64,000 nucleotides of DNA from G965232465 sp965276005. Its GTDB lineage: Bacteria; Pseudomonadota; Alphaproteobacteria; JAQWUY01. Both the position numbers and the translations under genes were made by a program. Shown here piece after piece: positions 55,260 to 64,000 of the stretch. Within the stretch, counting starts at the first letter, position 1. Every line of letters begins with the position of its first letter. The notes under the pieces were generated by a model. It was not told where the DNA came from. It searched no databases and saw only the letters and a program-made list of their open reading frames with translations. The DNA is taken from contig OZ254962.1 of the NCBI GenBank assembly GCA_965276005.1, positions 1,860,001 to 1,924,000 on the forward strand, read 5' to 3'.

Positions 55260-56684
55260 TTACCCCGTTTCAAAATCGTATACCAGTTGGTCGAGAGTGG
55301 CAACGCCGAATCCTGTGCCGCCCGTTGGCGAAAACGCATCGCCTTTGTTGGTCGATGCGGTGCCGGCAATGTCGAGGTGTGCCCATGGGATATTGCTGTC
55401 GACGAATCGTGCCAAAAACGCCGCCGCTGTACACGCCCCGCCCCATGGGCCGCCGGATATATTTTTCATATCGGCAACGGGCGAATCTATCTGTTTATCG
55501 AATATATCGCCCATCGGCATATGCCACAGCCGTTCGCCAGCTTGTTCGGATATACGGAGGACATGCTTAGCAAAATCATGGTTATTGGCAAACATCCCCG
55601 CATACTCCATACCCAGTGCCACCATCATCGCCCCCGTTAGGGTTGCCAAGTCGACAATCGATTTGGGTTTATATGTTTGTTGCACATAGGTTAAACAGTC
55701 CGCCAGCACCAATCGTCCCTCTGCGTCCGTGTTTAACACTTCGATGGTTTGACCGCTCATCGAGGTTACAATATCGCCCGGGCGTTGGGCGTTGCCATCG
55801 GGCATATTTTCCACCAAACCTATCACCCCGACCACATTTGCCTTTGCCTTACGCATGGCAATAGCATGCATGGCACCATATACAGCCGCCGACCCCCCCA
55901 TGTCGAATTTCATATCCTCCATACCTTTGGCAAGCTTTAAAGAAATGCCCCCCGTATCAAAAGTTACGCCTTTGCCGACAAACGCAAACGGGGCATCGCC
56001 GGGGGTACCGCCGCTATATTCCATCACCACCACCCGGGCAGAATGTGCCGACCCTTGTGCCACGCCTAGCAATGCCCCCATGCCCATTTTCCGTAACGCT
56101 TTCGGCTTTAAGACGGTAACCTTTACCCCCCATTTTTGTAAGCCTTTGGCACGATTCGCATAGGCTGCTGGGGTTAAAATATTTGCCGGCTCGTTTGCCA
56201 CATCACGGGCGGCAAAAATACCATCGACAAGTGCCGCATGTCTTGTAAATAACGATTCCACTGCCGCTACCGTATCCGTTACAAACAGGGCTTCTGTTAA
56301 GGCATCGGGTTTTTTGGTGACGGTTTTATAGCTGTCGAAAGTATACGATTTTAACCGCATCCCCACCGCTACATCGATCACATCCTGTGCCCTCAGACCG
56401 CTTACATCGACGACAATGTTTGGGAATTGTTGCACCGCTTGGAAAATAGTACTGCCCAATTCTTGGTATGTGGCACCGTCTTCATGTGCCACCACGCATA
56501 CGCATTTGGCATCGTACACATTGGCAATTTCCTCCCCAGCAAAAACCACCGAAGACTCAATAGGCACCGCATCACACAACGCCTTTAACGGCGTGTAGGT
56601 GCCTTGAAAATCCCCCTGTTTTGTTTTGATGACGGCGATGTTGGCACCGCTTGGCACGGTATCTGTAAACGATATTTTTAACAT
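55260..56684 (-). CDS. pepA: Leucyl aminopeptidase (PepA, M17 family)
   Basis: 474 residues from ATG at 56684 (AGTAGGA upstream); an earlier in-frame TTG/other start is less likely. M17 metal and active-site motifs: GKGVTFDTGGISLKLAKG (around 250), MKFDMGGSAAV, and NTDAEGRLVLADCL (around 335), with the Arg in EGRL. It removes N-terminal residues from peptides in the cytosol using two divalent ions. In an operon with holC, divergent from lptF. Confidence 0.95.
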   Translation of the reverse strand: MLKISFTDTVPSGANIAVIKTKQGDFQGTYTPLKALCDAVPIESSVVFAGEEIANVYDAKCVCVVAHEDGATYQELGSTIFQAVQQFPNIVVDVSGLRAQDVIDVAVGMRLKSYTFDSYKTVTKKPDALTEALFVTDTVAAVESLFTRHAALVDGIFAARDVANEPANILTPAAYANRAKGLQKWGVKVTVLKPKALRKMGMGALLGVAQGSAHSARVVVMEYSGGTPGDAPFAFVGKGVTFDTGGISLKLAKGMEDMKFDMGGSAAVYGAMHAIAMRKAKANVVGVIGLVENMPDGNAQRPGDIVTSMSGQTIEVLNTDAEGRLVLADCLTYVQQTYKPKSIVDLATLTGAMMVALGMEYAGMFANNHDFAKHVLRISEQAGERLWHMPMGDIFDKQIDSPVADMKNISGGPWGGACTAAAFLARFVDSNIPWAHLDIAGTASTNKGDAFSPTGGTGFGVATLDQLVYDFETG

Positions 56685-56838
56685 TATTATCCTACTTTCT
56701 GTAAATTGTTGTTGCACTTCTGTGTAATCCCTATACTATTAGGGTATGCACTAAACATATATATCCGCACAGAGAATTATAGGGGATTATATAAGATTCT
56801 GGGGTGATTTAAAAGCGTTTTTCTGGTATTATGTGATC

Positions 56839-57912
56839 ATGATAGTTCGTACCTACATATTTAAAAGCATTTTGCACCGTACAGCGTTCTTAACGGGCAT
56901 AGTGTGTCTGGTCGTTGCCATGGTCAATTCCATCAATTTATTAGAATTTTTGGTCAATAGATCTTTATCTGGGCAGGAATTTTTGTTGATGGTTGCCTAC
57001 CTAATGCCCCAATATATAGTGATGGCATTGCCGTTTACCGTATTTGTCGGCACCTTAAATACTTACAACAGCCTGTCCCAATCCCGGGAACTGACCATTT
57101 TACACAGCATCGGCAGATCGCCCGTACAAATTATCCGCCCCAGTATATACGCAGGGGGTGTATGTGTGCTTATCAGCTTTATCGGATATGGATACTTTAT
57201 GCCACAAGGGTGGTACCAATTTCAAAGCAAGAAACACGACATTACCAATAAAACTTTGCTGTCGAAACAAGTGATTGCCGGCAAATTTCAAAATATCGGC
57301 AATGGCAGTACTATGTTCGTAGAAGCCGCCCAAGCAAACCGCATACAAAATGTTTTTATTTACAACGCTGTCGAAAAAGTGATTCTAACCGCCTCTGAAG
57401 GGGAAATTATCGACGGGCAAAACACCACCACTATCGTTTTAAAAAACGGCACCCAACAAAGCAGCCTCGAAGCCAATAGCCAACCGCCAATTATTTCATT
57501 CGAAAACTACACCATATCGTTTAACACCCCGTTTCAGTACTATCAGGGCAAGCAAAAAGTCGATGAAATGACCAACACAGAATTGCTGGTCAACGGGCGT
57601 ATAAAACCCGCATACTATACAGAATTTTGGCGGCGGCTGGTGGATTCTTTGTTGCCGCTGTTGCTCAGCATAATCGGTACTATCACCGTTATCATCAAGC
57701 CCATCAGCCGTATACCCCAACACCGATACACGATTGTCGGATCCGCATCGATGGTGTTTTCCATAGCATTTGCCATGACCTTGTCGACCAAAGTGGCAGA
57801 ATCTGTCTGGTATTTGTATTATAATGCCCTGTTTGTTGTCGGATTTTGCATAGTATTGTGGGTATATATAACCCTCAAAAGTAGCACATATAAAATCAGG
57901 ATACCCCTATGA
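56839..57912 (+). CDS. lptF: LPS export permease LptF
   Basis: 357 residues from ATG at 56839 (GTG two codons earlier is possible). YIFKSILHRTAFLTG leads into the first span. YLMPQYIVMALPFTVFVGTLNTYNSLSQSRELTILHSIGRSP (around 50-100) carries the cytoplasmic coupling helix contacting the LptB ATPase. A periplasmic beta-jellyroll (about 130-255) and three C-terminal spans follow. With LptG and LptB2 it extracts LPS from the inner membrane. Its stop overlaps the lptG start (57909-57912). Confidence 0.9.
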   Translation: MIVRTYIFKSILHRTAFLTGIVCLVVAMVNSINLLEFLVNRSLSGQEFLLMVAYLMPQYIVMALPFTVFVGTLNTYNSLSQSRELTILHSIGRSPVQIIRPSIYAGGVCVLISFIGYGYFMPQGWYQFQSKKHDITNKTLLSKQVIAGKFQNIGNGSTMFVEAAQANRIQNVFIYNAVEKVILTASEGEIIDGQNTTTIVLKNGTQQSSLEANSQPPIISFENYTISFNTPFQYYQGKQKVDEMTNTELLVNGRIKPAYYTEFWRRLVDSLLPLLLSIIGTITVIIKPISRIPQHRYTIVGSASMVFSIAFAMTLSTKVAESVWYLYYNALFVVGFCIVLWVYITLKSSTYKIRIPL

Positions 57913-59009
57913 AACCCTTAAAAATCGGCAAAACTATGTTTTTTTATATTCTCAAAAAAAACCTGCATGCGTTTATGGTGGTCGCCGTTGGTATGTCCGT
58001 GTTGCTTGCGTTTTTGGATATTATGAGTACCGCCTCCCGTCTGCCCCATCTCAAATTTCCCCAACTGCTAGAAATGGAGATATTAAATTTTGCCAGTTTG
58101 TTTTTGGCGGTGTTGCCATATATTGTCATGTTTGCGTTTATGTATGGGTTTTTTAATATGAATCGGGAAAAACAAACAACCATTCAATTTAGTATTGGTC
58201 TCAGCCCCCTGCAAATCCTCATCCCCTCGATCATCATAGCATTTATACTAGGCATTATATACACCAGCGTTTTAACCCCCGTTGCCAGTATCACCCACAA
58301 CCAATATAAACAACGCTGGAATATGTACAGCGACACGACAAACACAGCAGAAATCACCATTACCCGTAGCAACTTGTGGTTGCGGGAAAAAATAGCCGAT
58401 GGCTACCGCATTATCCACAGCCCGCTTATCACCAATGTACCGATTACCCTGTATCAAGCACAAATTTTGGAAATGGACAATCGACAAAATATCCAGCGGG
58501 CATATCGGGTGGATAAAATCAGCCTACAAGACGCAGGATTTTTACTGCACAATGGCACTGTGCAAACCCGTGACAGTACTAGCCGACCGATTGCCAACCT
58601 GATTATACCCACAACGGTCAACAACGACCTTATTAAAAACATCATTACCAAGCCAGTAGAAATGTCATTTTGGCAATTATCCCCCCACATTCAGTCGTTG
58701 GCAACGGGCGGACTAAACGCCAAAGAATATATCTTTACCTATCACAAATTGTTGTCGATGCCGTTTATGTTTATTGCTTTGGTGCTATTTGCCGCCTATT
58801 TTACCATGCGACCTTATACCCGTATTGTACCGGCAAAGTTAATAGGTATTGGCACAATAACAGCGTTTTTGCTGTTCTTTTTCTTAAATTTAACACAGGC
58901 AATGGTGTTTTTAACACCACTGCCCCCTTATGTATTGGGGTGGTTGCCGACTGTTATTGTCTTGTTGCTGGGCGGGTTTTTAACCCTATCATCGGAAAAA
59001 GTGGGATAA
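57909..59009 (+). CDS. lptG: LPS export permease LptG
   Basis: 366 residues, overlapping lptF by ATGA. TMFFYILKKNLHAFMVVAVGMSVLLAFLDIM is the first span. LFLAVLPYIVMFAFMYGFFNMNREKQTTIQFSIGLSPLQIL holds the LptB coupling helix. The periplasmic jellyroll is about 140-265, then three spans with a short cytoplasmic C-terminus. Forms a heterodimer with LptF. lptD begins two bases after its stop. Confidence 0.9.
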   Translation: MKPLKIGKTMFFYILKKNLHAFMVVAVGMSVLLAFLDIMSTASRLPHLKFPQLLEMEILNFASLFLAVLPYIVMFAFMYGFFNMNREKQTTIQFSIGLSPLQILIPSIIIAFILGIIYTSVLTPVASITHNQYKQRWNMYSDTTNTAEITITRSNLWLREKIADGYRIIHSPLITNVPITLYQAQILEMDNRQNIQRAYRVDKISLQDAGFLLHNGTVQTRDSTSRPIANLIIPTTVNNDLIKNIITKPVEMSFWQLSPHIQSLATGGLNAKEYIFTYHKLLSMPFMFIALVLFAAYFTMRPYTRIVPAKLIGIGTITAFLLFFFLNLTQAMVFLTPLPPYVLGWLPTVIVLLLGGFLTLSSEKVG

Positions 59010-59011
59010 TT

Positions 59012-62000
59012 GTGGCAAAAACAGCAACATTTATACTGGGTATAGTCATCGCCACCACCGCGCAAGCCAACAAAATACAGTTGCAAGGGGATAGTGCCAT
59101 ATACAACAGACAACAAAATACCTTGATACTGGATAAAAATGCTTCGGCAAAAAATGCAGAGGGGGTGGTGACTTCGAACAAAATTATATACAATCAAAAC
59201 ACGGACATTGTAACCGCTACGGGCAACGCCTATTTTATCTCGTCAAATGTCGATCGACCGATTACCTTAAATGCGGATACGCTTATTTATAACCAAAAAA
59301 ACAGCGTATTGACCCTAAAAACCAACGCCCAAGCCCAAAACAATACGGTAATATTACAATCGACATATGTAACTTATGACGGTAAAAACAATATGTTGAC
59401 AACACAGGGCAATACTGTATTTACCTCTAAAACCGATACCATTGTCCTACGGGGGGAAAATGCCACATACGATGGCACCCAACAGCTGTTGCAGCTTTAT
59501 AAAAACGCCCAAGCGGAAAATGAACACGCTGTATTACAATCAAACGCCTTGCTATACAATCAAAAAAGCCAAGTGATAGAAACCACCGGCAATACCGTAT
59601 TTCGTGCCAAAAACAGTCCCATCATCCTGCAAGGGGAAGACGCTGTGTACGATCGCAACGCACAAACCCTTGTGCTAAACAAAAACGCCCAAGCGGAAAA
59701 TGAGACCGCCTTATTACAATCAAACCGTCTGTCTTACGACCAAATAAACGATGTGATTAACACGACAGATAACACGGTATTTACTTCGAAATCAGATGCG
59801 ACTGTACTCAAAGGCAACCAAGCGGTGTATGATCGCAAACAGCAATTTATCGTACTCGACAAAGGGGCTAGTGCGGAAAATGCCGATAGCCTATTAACAG
59901 CCGATAAAATCACCTACGATCAAAACACCAATATCATGGACGCAAAAGGCAAAGTATACTACAGCAACAAGGACATAAACACAAAAAACCGTTTAACCTT
60001 AGCCGGCAATATAGCACAATACAATGGCAATATGCGTACCCTCATCGTGCAAGACAATACCCGTGCCAAAGGGGCAAAAGGGGAAATGACATCCGATAGC
60101 ATCGTATATGACGAATCGACCGACTTGGTACAGGCAGCAGGCAATGTACAGTACAAAGACACACAGGGTAACATCAGCACTATGGATACCTTAAAATCAA
60201 ATATCGCTTTCGATACCATGAGTGGTACCAACATTCAACGCACCTTGCAAAATAATGTGCTGGTTTCTGCCCAAGTTTTTAAAACCTATCCCAACGGCAA
60301 TATGGAAGTGGAAAAAGGCACCTATACATCCTGTTTGGTACCAGAGGGAGAAACAATCCCCACTTGGCTACTAAGGGCGGAAAATGTTACCCTCGATGCA
60401 GAAGATGAAAATATTGTCTTTACAAATTCTCGCATGGAATTGGCGGGCGTTCCTGTGTACTATTGGCCGTATTTGGAACAACCCACACCAGATGTGATAA
60501 AAAGAGACGGATGGCTGATCCCCGATATAGGCACCACCAGCACAATCGGTCTGTTTGTAAAAGCACATTATTATCAATCAAACAGCGACAATTCAGATAT
60601 GATCGTAACCCCCATTTACACCACCCGCAGAGGACAAGGATTAGAAATATCCTATCGTAAAAATGGCAATAACAGTATCACCCGAAACAACATATCAGTG
60701 ATGCAAGATACCGATGTAGATGTCGAAGACAGTGCACAGGGGCATTGGTTTGCGTCTTATGTCAAAAATGCAAGCAATGGCTGGCAATATAAACTGGATC
60801 ACCAAAATGTGACGGAAAAATCGTACTTCAAAACTTATACCCTGCTCAACAAAGCCATCCAAGACAACTTACGCAGTGGAGCAACCGCAACCAAAATTAA
60901 CCAAAGCTCCGTCCTTGCCATCGACACCGCATCGTATCGTGATGTGCGACAAGACGCACAACCGGTCACCACTTTATTACCGAGTATACAATATGAAAAA
61001 GCCTTTCAAAGTGCCAACGGCAACAACAATATAAACATCAAAACCATCGTCCGATCTATGCAAAAGCGAGGGCTGCTAAAATCCCATACCGCATCGACAA
61101 CCGTTACCTATTCCCGCCCGTTTGTCAGCAAACAGGGGCTGGTTATCAAAACCGATATAAGCGGACGGGGGGACGCATACAACTACCGATATTACAAATC
61201 TACCATAATAGATGGCAGGGATCGTACAATAGGCACTTTGAATCGCTTTACCCCTATGGCAAGCGTGGTGGTATCCTATCCATTAATCGTAGAAAATCAA
61301 TACAATGTACCAAAAAACCGTCAGGTTATTTTGGAACCTGTGGCAGGTGTATTTATATCGCAGCCAAAAGAAAACCCCGATTGGTTACCCAACAACGACA
61401 CCGTAGATTTTGAGCTGGACGAATCCAATCTGTTCTCCAATAATCGCTATGCGGGGGTGGATAAAATCGATACGGGACACCGCTATTCCTATGGCAGCCG
61501 CTTAAAAATATGGCAAGACGATGCGTATATCCAAGCGTTCTTAGGACAAAATATCACCCGTGCGGTTCAAAACCCCTTATCAGACTTTATCGGTAGCCTG
61601 TACGCCAAGTGGCAAAATATCGACATGTATGCAAATTTTGAACTGGACAGCGATGATTTTAGCACCAGAAAAATAGAATCAAATGTGGAATACATACGGG
61701 AAAAATATACACTTAGTGGGGGCTATACAAAAATCAACCCCCGTGAAACATCGCAACTACAATCCATAGCACAAACAAAAATGGGTGTTGCCTATCACAT
61801 CAATACTCGATGGCGATTAACCACAGAACACAGCTACGAATTTGAAGAAAGTAAAAAAGGTCTGATTCGTCAGTCACTGGGCTTAGAATACAATACAGAC
61901 TGTGGATGTTTTGCCGCCAGCTTGCAATACAAACAAGATTATTCAAAATCCAGAAGCACCCCAGACAAATCGCTGTTTATCCAAATGAAGTTCCGTGAAG

Positions 62001-62026
62001 TGGGCAACTTTCAAGAACAATTTTAA
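59012..62026 (+). CDS. lptD: LPS assembly protein LptD with enlarged N-terminal repeat domain
   Basis: 1004 residues from GTG at 59012, chosen because a signal peptide (LGIVIATTAQA) begins right there. The N-terminal OstA-type jellyroll comprises about six repeats of 60 residues (L.GE.AVYD...Q.LVL.KNAQAENE..LLQSN.L.Y.Q...V..T.GNTVF), about residues 24-385, where most relatives have far fewer. TYTSC near 440 and GVPVYYWPYLEQP begin the barrel; the C-terminal part forms the outer-membrane beta-barrel ending REVGNFQEQF. A CGC pair near 963 could form disulfides with the upstream Cys. It inserts LPS in the outer leaflet. Same operon as lptFG. Confidence 0.9.
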   Translation: MAKTATFILGIVIATTAQANKIQLQGDSAIYNRQQNTLILDKNASAKNAEGVVTSNKIIYNQNTDIVTATGNAYFISSNVDRPITLNADTLIYNQKNSVLTLKTNAQAQNNTVILQSTYVTYDGKNNMLTTQGNTVFTSKTDTIVLRGENATYDGTQQLLQLYKNAQAENEHAVLQSNALLYNQKSQVIETTGNTVFRAKNSPIILQGEDAVYDRNAQTLVLNKNAQAENETALLQSNRLSYDQINDVINTTDNTVFTSKSDATVLKGNQAVYDRKQQFIVLDKGASAENADSLLTADKITYDQNTNIMDAKGKVYYSNKDINTKNRLTLAGNIAQYNGNMRTLIVQDNTRAKGAKGEMTSDSIVYDESTDLVQAAGNVQYKDTQGNISTMDTLKSNIAFDTMSGTNIQRTLQNNVLVSAQVFKTYPNGNMEVEKGTYTSCLVPEGETIPTWLLRAENVTLDAEDENIVFTNSRMELAGVPVYYWPYLEQPTPDVIKRDGWLIPDIGTTSTIGLFVKAHYYQSNSDNSDMIVTPIYTTRRGQGLEISYRKNGNNSITRNNISVMQDTDVDVEDSAQGHWFASYVKNASNGWQYKLDHQNVTEKSYFKTYTLLNKAIQDNLRSGATATKINQSSVLAIDTASYRDVRQDAQPVTTLLPSIQYEKAFQSANGNNNINIKTIVRSMQKRGLLKSHTASTTVTYSRPFVSKQGLVIKTDISGRGDAYNYRYYKSTIIDGRDRTIGTLNRFTPMASVVVSYPLIVENQYNVPKNRQVILEPVAGVFISQPKENPDWLPNNDTVDFELDESNLFSNNRYAGVDKIDTGHRYSYGSRLKIWQDDAYIQAFLGQNITRAVQNPLSDFIGSLYAKWQNIDMYANFELDSDDFSTRKIESNVEYIREKYTLSGGYTKINPRETSQLQSIAQTKMGVAYHINTRWRLTTEHSYEFEESKKGLIRQSLGLEYNTDCGCFAASLQYKQDYSKSRSTPDKSLFIQMKFREVGNFQEQF

Positions 62027-62027
62027 A

Positions 62028-62870
62028 ATGATTATCGACGCTATTAACGCCTTGCCCAGTCTGCAACAAACCGTACGGGATTTTCACTTGAGTCCCCAAA
62101 AAAAGTGGGGGCAAAATTTTTTATACGATATGAACATCACCCACAAAATCGTTCGCTGTGCCGGCGATGTCCGCAGCGGCACAGTGATCGAAGTGGGACC
62201 CGGACCGGGGGGACTAACCCGTGCCATACTGATGGCAGGGGCAACAGATGTGATCGCCATCGACAGGGATATACGGGCGGTACACGCCTTGACACCCCTA
62301 GTAAATGCCAGTGACAATATGTTACAGGTACAACACGGCAATGCGGGACACGCTGACATTTGGCATATGGGATCCGCCCCCCGGCACATTATTGCCAACC
62401 TGCCGTACAATGTGGGTACACAGCTGTTGTTGTCGTGGATAAAGCACCGCCAACACTTTGCCAAAATGACCCTGATGTTTCAAAAAGAAGTCGCCGAACG
62501 CATCACCGCCCCACAGGGACACAAACACTATGGCAGGCTTGCCGTACTGTGCAACTGGGCGTGTCATACACAAATTGCCATGACCCTGCCCCCCAGTGCA
62601 TTCACCCCGCCACCTAAGGTAGACAGTGCCGTAGTAACCTTAATCCCCCGTGCCATTCCCCTAGGCAGGTGCAGTTTACACAGCTTGGAAACAATCACCA
62701 AAGCCGCTTTTGGACAACGGCGAAAAATGCTCCGTTCCTCGTTAAAATCGCTGGCGGTCGATTCGCTGGCGTTACTAGAACACTGCAACATTGCCGCCAC
62801 ACTTAGGGCAGAAGAACTGCACATACAACAATTCTGTGCATTGGCAAAAGCCTATGAGGCGATGGTATAA
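62028..62870 (+). CDS. rsmA: 16S rRNA (adenine-N6,N6)-dimethyltransferase
   Basis: 280 residues from ATG at 62028, one base after the lptD stop. KKWGQNFLYD (RsmA hallmark) near 22-31, SAM-binding EVGPGPGGLTRAIL, acidic AIDRD, and catalytic NLPYNVGTQLL. The C-terminal helical domain includes FGQRRKMLRSSLKSL. It dimethylates two adenines in helix 45 of 16S rRNA. surA and pdxA, commonly between lptD and rsmA, are absent. Confidence 0.95.
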   Translation: MIIDAINALPSLQQTVRDFHLSPQKKWGQNFLYDMNITHKIVRCAGDVRSGTVIEVGPGPGGLTRAILMAGATDVIAIDRDIRAVHALTPLVNASDNMLQVQHGNAGHADIWHMGSAPRHIIANLPYNVGTQLLLSWIKHRQHFAKMTLMFQKEVAERITAPQGHKHYGRLAVLCNWACHTQIAMTLPPSAFTPPPKVDSAVVTLIPRAIPLGRCSLHSLETITKAAFGQRRKMLRSSLKSLAVDSLALLEHCNIAATLRAEELHIQQFCALAKAYEAMV

Positions 62871-62956
62871 TCAAAATTATAGGGAAAATTATATAAAATG
62901 ATACCGTCTTGGTATACTGTATAATTTTCGTTTTGTGGGATGCATCGTGAGGTTTA

Positions 62957-63088
62957 AGGGGCTAACGCCCCTCGCTCGTATGATGTTGATTTTGCCGTAC
63001 TGCGTACGACAAAATACAACACTCGTTACCCCGCTCTGCGCCACAATGCCACTGCGTGGCAAGCAGTGGCAAGCGGTTGCAACCGCTT
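62957..63088. repeat. Palindrome-rich intergenic element
   Basis: A row of hairpins fills the gap after rsmA: AGGGGC-TAAC-GCCCCT (62957-62972); a 12-bp stem with one mismatch and loop TGC (62989-63015); TGCCAC-TGC-GTGGCA (63047-63061); and an 18-base palindrome, AAGCGGTTGCAACCGCTT (63071-63088) with T tail. First and last modules match the short element at 28512-28541. The last one may also terminate rsmA transcription. Confidence 0.7.
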
Positions 63089-63144
63089 TTAATATACTCC
63101 ACAAACAATCGGTTATATAAACTTCACCATCTTACAAAAAACCT

Positions 63145-64000
63145 CTATTTATACTTACGGCGATTATTAAACAGCTGATCTAACTTGGCATTGGGGGCAA
63201 AGTGTTTTGTATTTACCTGTTTCCAACCGCCAAACGCCGTATCAATATCGTACAATTTCACCGCAGGGAAATTGTCCGCATACTTGTTCGATACCACAGG
63301 GTGATTTACCCGGTTGTTAAATTGGGCAATAATTTCTTGTCCTGCCTCAGAATATAGAAAGTCTAGATACGCTTTTGCCTGTTGTGTGGTACCTTTTTTT
63401 TGTGCCACTTTATCGACAACTGAGATGGGAAATTCCGCCTTTAAAGAAGTTTTTGGCACAATCCGTTGGTATGTATCCGCCCCTTCTTTGGCGATAATAT
63501 TTACCACTTCTGCCTCAAAAGTTACCAATACATCGCCAATTTTACGGTCGGTAAAGGTGGTGGTTGCCCCCCGTCCGCCCGTGTCGAAAACCTTGACCCT
63601 CGAAAACAGTCGACTTATGAAAGCGTCTGTTTTTGCACCTTCGCCATAATTTTCAACCCCATACGCATACGCCGCCAAGTATGTATAACGGGCGTTACCA
63701 GAAGTTTTCGGATTGGGAAAAATCACATCCACATCCGATCGAGCCAAATCAGACCAGTCTTGAATGTTTTTCGGATTCCCCTTTCGTACCAAAAACGCCG
63801 GCAGCGAATAATAAGGCGAAGCGTTATTTGCCAGTCGCCCTTGCCAATCCGCATCGACAAAGCCTTTTTCCGCCAAAATATCGATGTCCTTCCACTGGTT
63901 AAAAGTCACCACATCCGCCCCCAAACCCTGTAAAATTGCTCGTGCTTGTTTGCTGGTACCCGCATGGGATTGCTTAATCGCAATATCATCGCCGGTTTTT
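63145..64000 (-). CDS. Sulfate-type ABC transporter substrate-binding protein (Sbp/CysP-like), N-terminus beyond window
   Basis: 285 codons in the window, reading from the right edge. IKQSHAGTSKQARAILQGLGADVVTFNQW is the family region after the first strand, with SH.G.SKQAR binding the oxyanion. FPNPKTSGNARYTYLAAYAYG, GGRGATTTFTDRKIGDVLVTFE and SVVDKVAQKKGTTQQAKAYLDFLYS are equally typical. It captures sulfate or thiosulfate in the periplasm for CysUWA. Permease genes are not in the window. Confidence 0.9.
   Translation of the reverse strand, partial: KTGDDIAIKQSHAGTSKQARAILQGLGADVVTFNQWKDIDILAEKGFVDADWQGRLANNASPYYSLPAFLVRKGNPKNIQDWSDLARSDVDVIFPNPKTSGNARYTYLAAYAYGVENYGEGAKTDAFISRLFSRVKVFDTGGRGATTTFTDRKIGDVLVTFEAEVVNIIAKEGADTYQRIVPKTSLKAEFPISVVDKVAQKKGTTQQAKAYLDFLYSEAGQEIIAQFNNRVNHPVVSNKYADNFPAVKLYDIDTAFGGWKQVNTKHFAPNAKLDQLFNNRRKYK

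Noticed and set aside
58670..59011. Extended N-terminus of LptD running through lptG
   Set aside because: A signal peptide begins at the GTG at 59012, right after the lptG stop.
62889..63120. Open frames of 61 and 71 codons on both strands after rsmA
   Set aside because: They lie in the palindromic element; the peptides come from hairpin sequence and have no ribosome sites.

Overview
The window looks like a chromosomal segment of a Gram-negative alphaproteobacterium with moderate-to-low GC. Neighbourhoods pointing to that class are purH with an FdxA-type 7Fe ferredoxin, rpe with a heparinase II/III-like gene, a hdaA / AI-2E permease / DUF2066 cluster, divergent aspS and rnd, and pepA/holC facing lptF/lptG/lptD/rsmA. 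LPS export genes, a porin, an O-antigen-ligase-like protein and TPS-type adhesins show a full outer membrane. I cannot name the genus. I found no tRNA, rRNA, CRISPR array or transposase.

Layout. 1-6474 (-) is the N-terminal 2158 residues of a giant two-partner-secretion adhesin with about 24 FG-GAP repeats; it runs off the left edge. 7022-15755 (+) is an operon for a Yej/Dpp-type peptide-family ABC importer, a sulfatase/phosphonate-monoester-hydrolase-like enzyme and a PhnW-type aminotransferase, behind a strong promoter whose -35 lies in a perfect palindrome. It is followed by a frameshifted, 5'-truncated adhesin remnant (15764-17967). 18098-20230 (-) is a complete DpnII-type GATC restriction-modification system with a DpnA-like second methylase. 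20834-26086 (-) holds fdxA, purH, a heparinase II/III-like gene, rpe and a CorC-type CBS protein, then a MATE exporter. 27684-30568 holds a ClpP-like secreted protein, der and a YfgM-like protein. 30672-35671 (-) is a TRAP transporter with an L-fuconate dehydratase. 35931-40861 holds a porin, an O-antigen-ligase-like protein and a UbiD-family decarboxylase. 40924-48636 holds tandem lipoproteins, aspS, rnd, an orphan HicB-like protein, an ankyrin remnant, hdaA, an AI-2E permease and a DUF2066 protein. 48762-53744 (-) is a second TPS adhesin, complete at 1660 aa, with a shorter six-repeat FG-GAP insertion. 54035-62870 holds ndk, rpmF, holC, pepA, lptF, lptG, an enlarged lptD and rsmA. The right edge has a palindrome-rich element and a partial sulfate-binding-protein-like gene.

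How they work together. The two adhesins are paralogues: near-identical N-terminal architecture, with an FG-GAP beta-propeller array placed at the same point, right after a conserved VILLDPKNV motif. The array has grown to at least 24 repeats in one copy and stays at 6 in the other. The 7-16 kb operon reads as import, ester cleavage and transamination of an aminoethylphosphonate-containing compound (inference). The TRAP/fuconate dehydratase block reads as uptake and dehydration of a sugar acid. Several conserved clusters lack usual members: bamB between der and the YfgM-like gene, surA and pdxA between lptD and rsmA.
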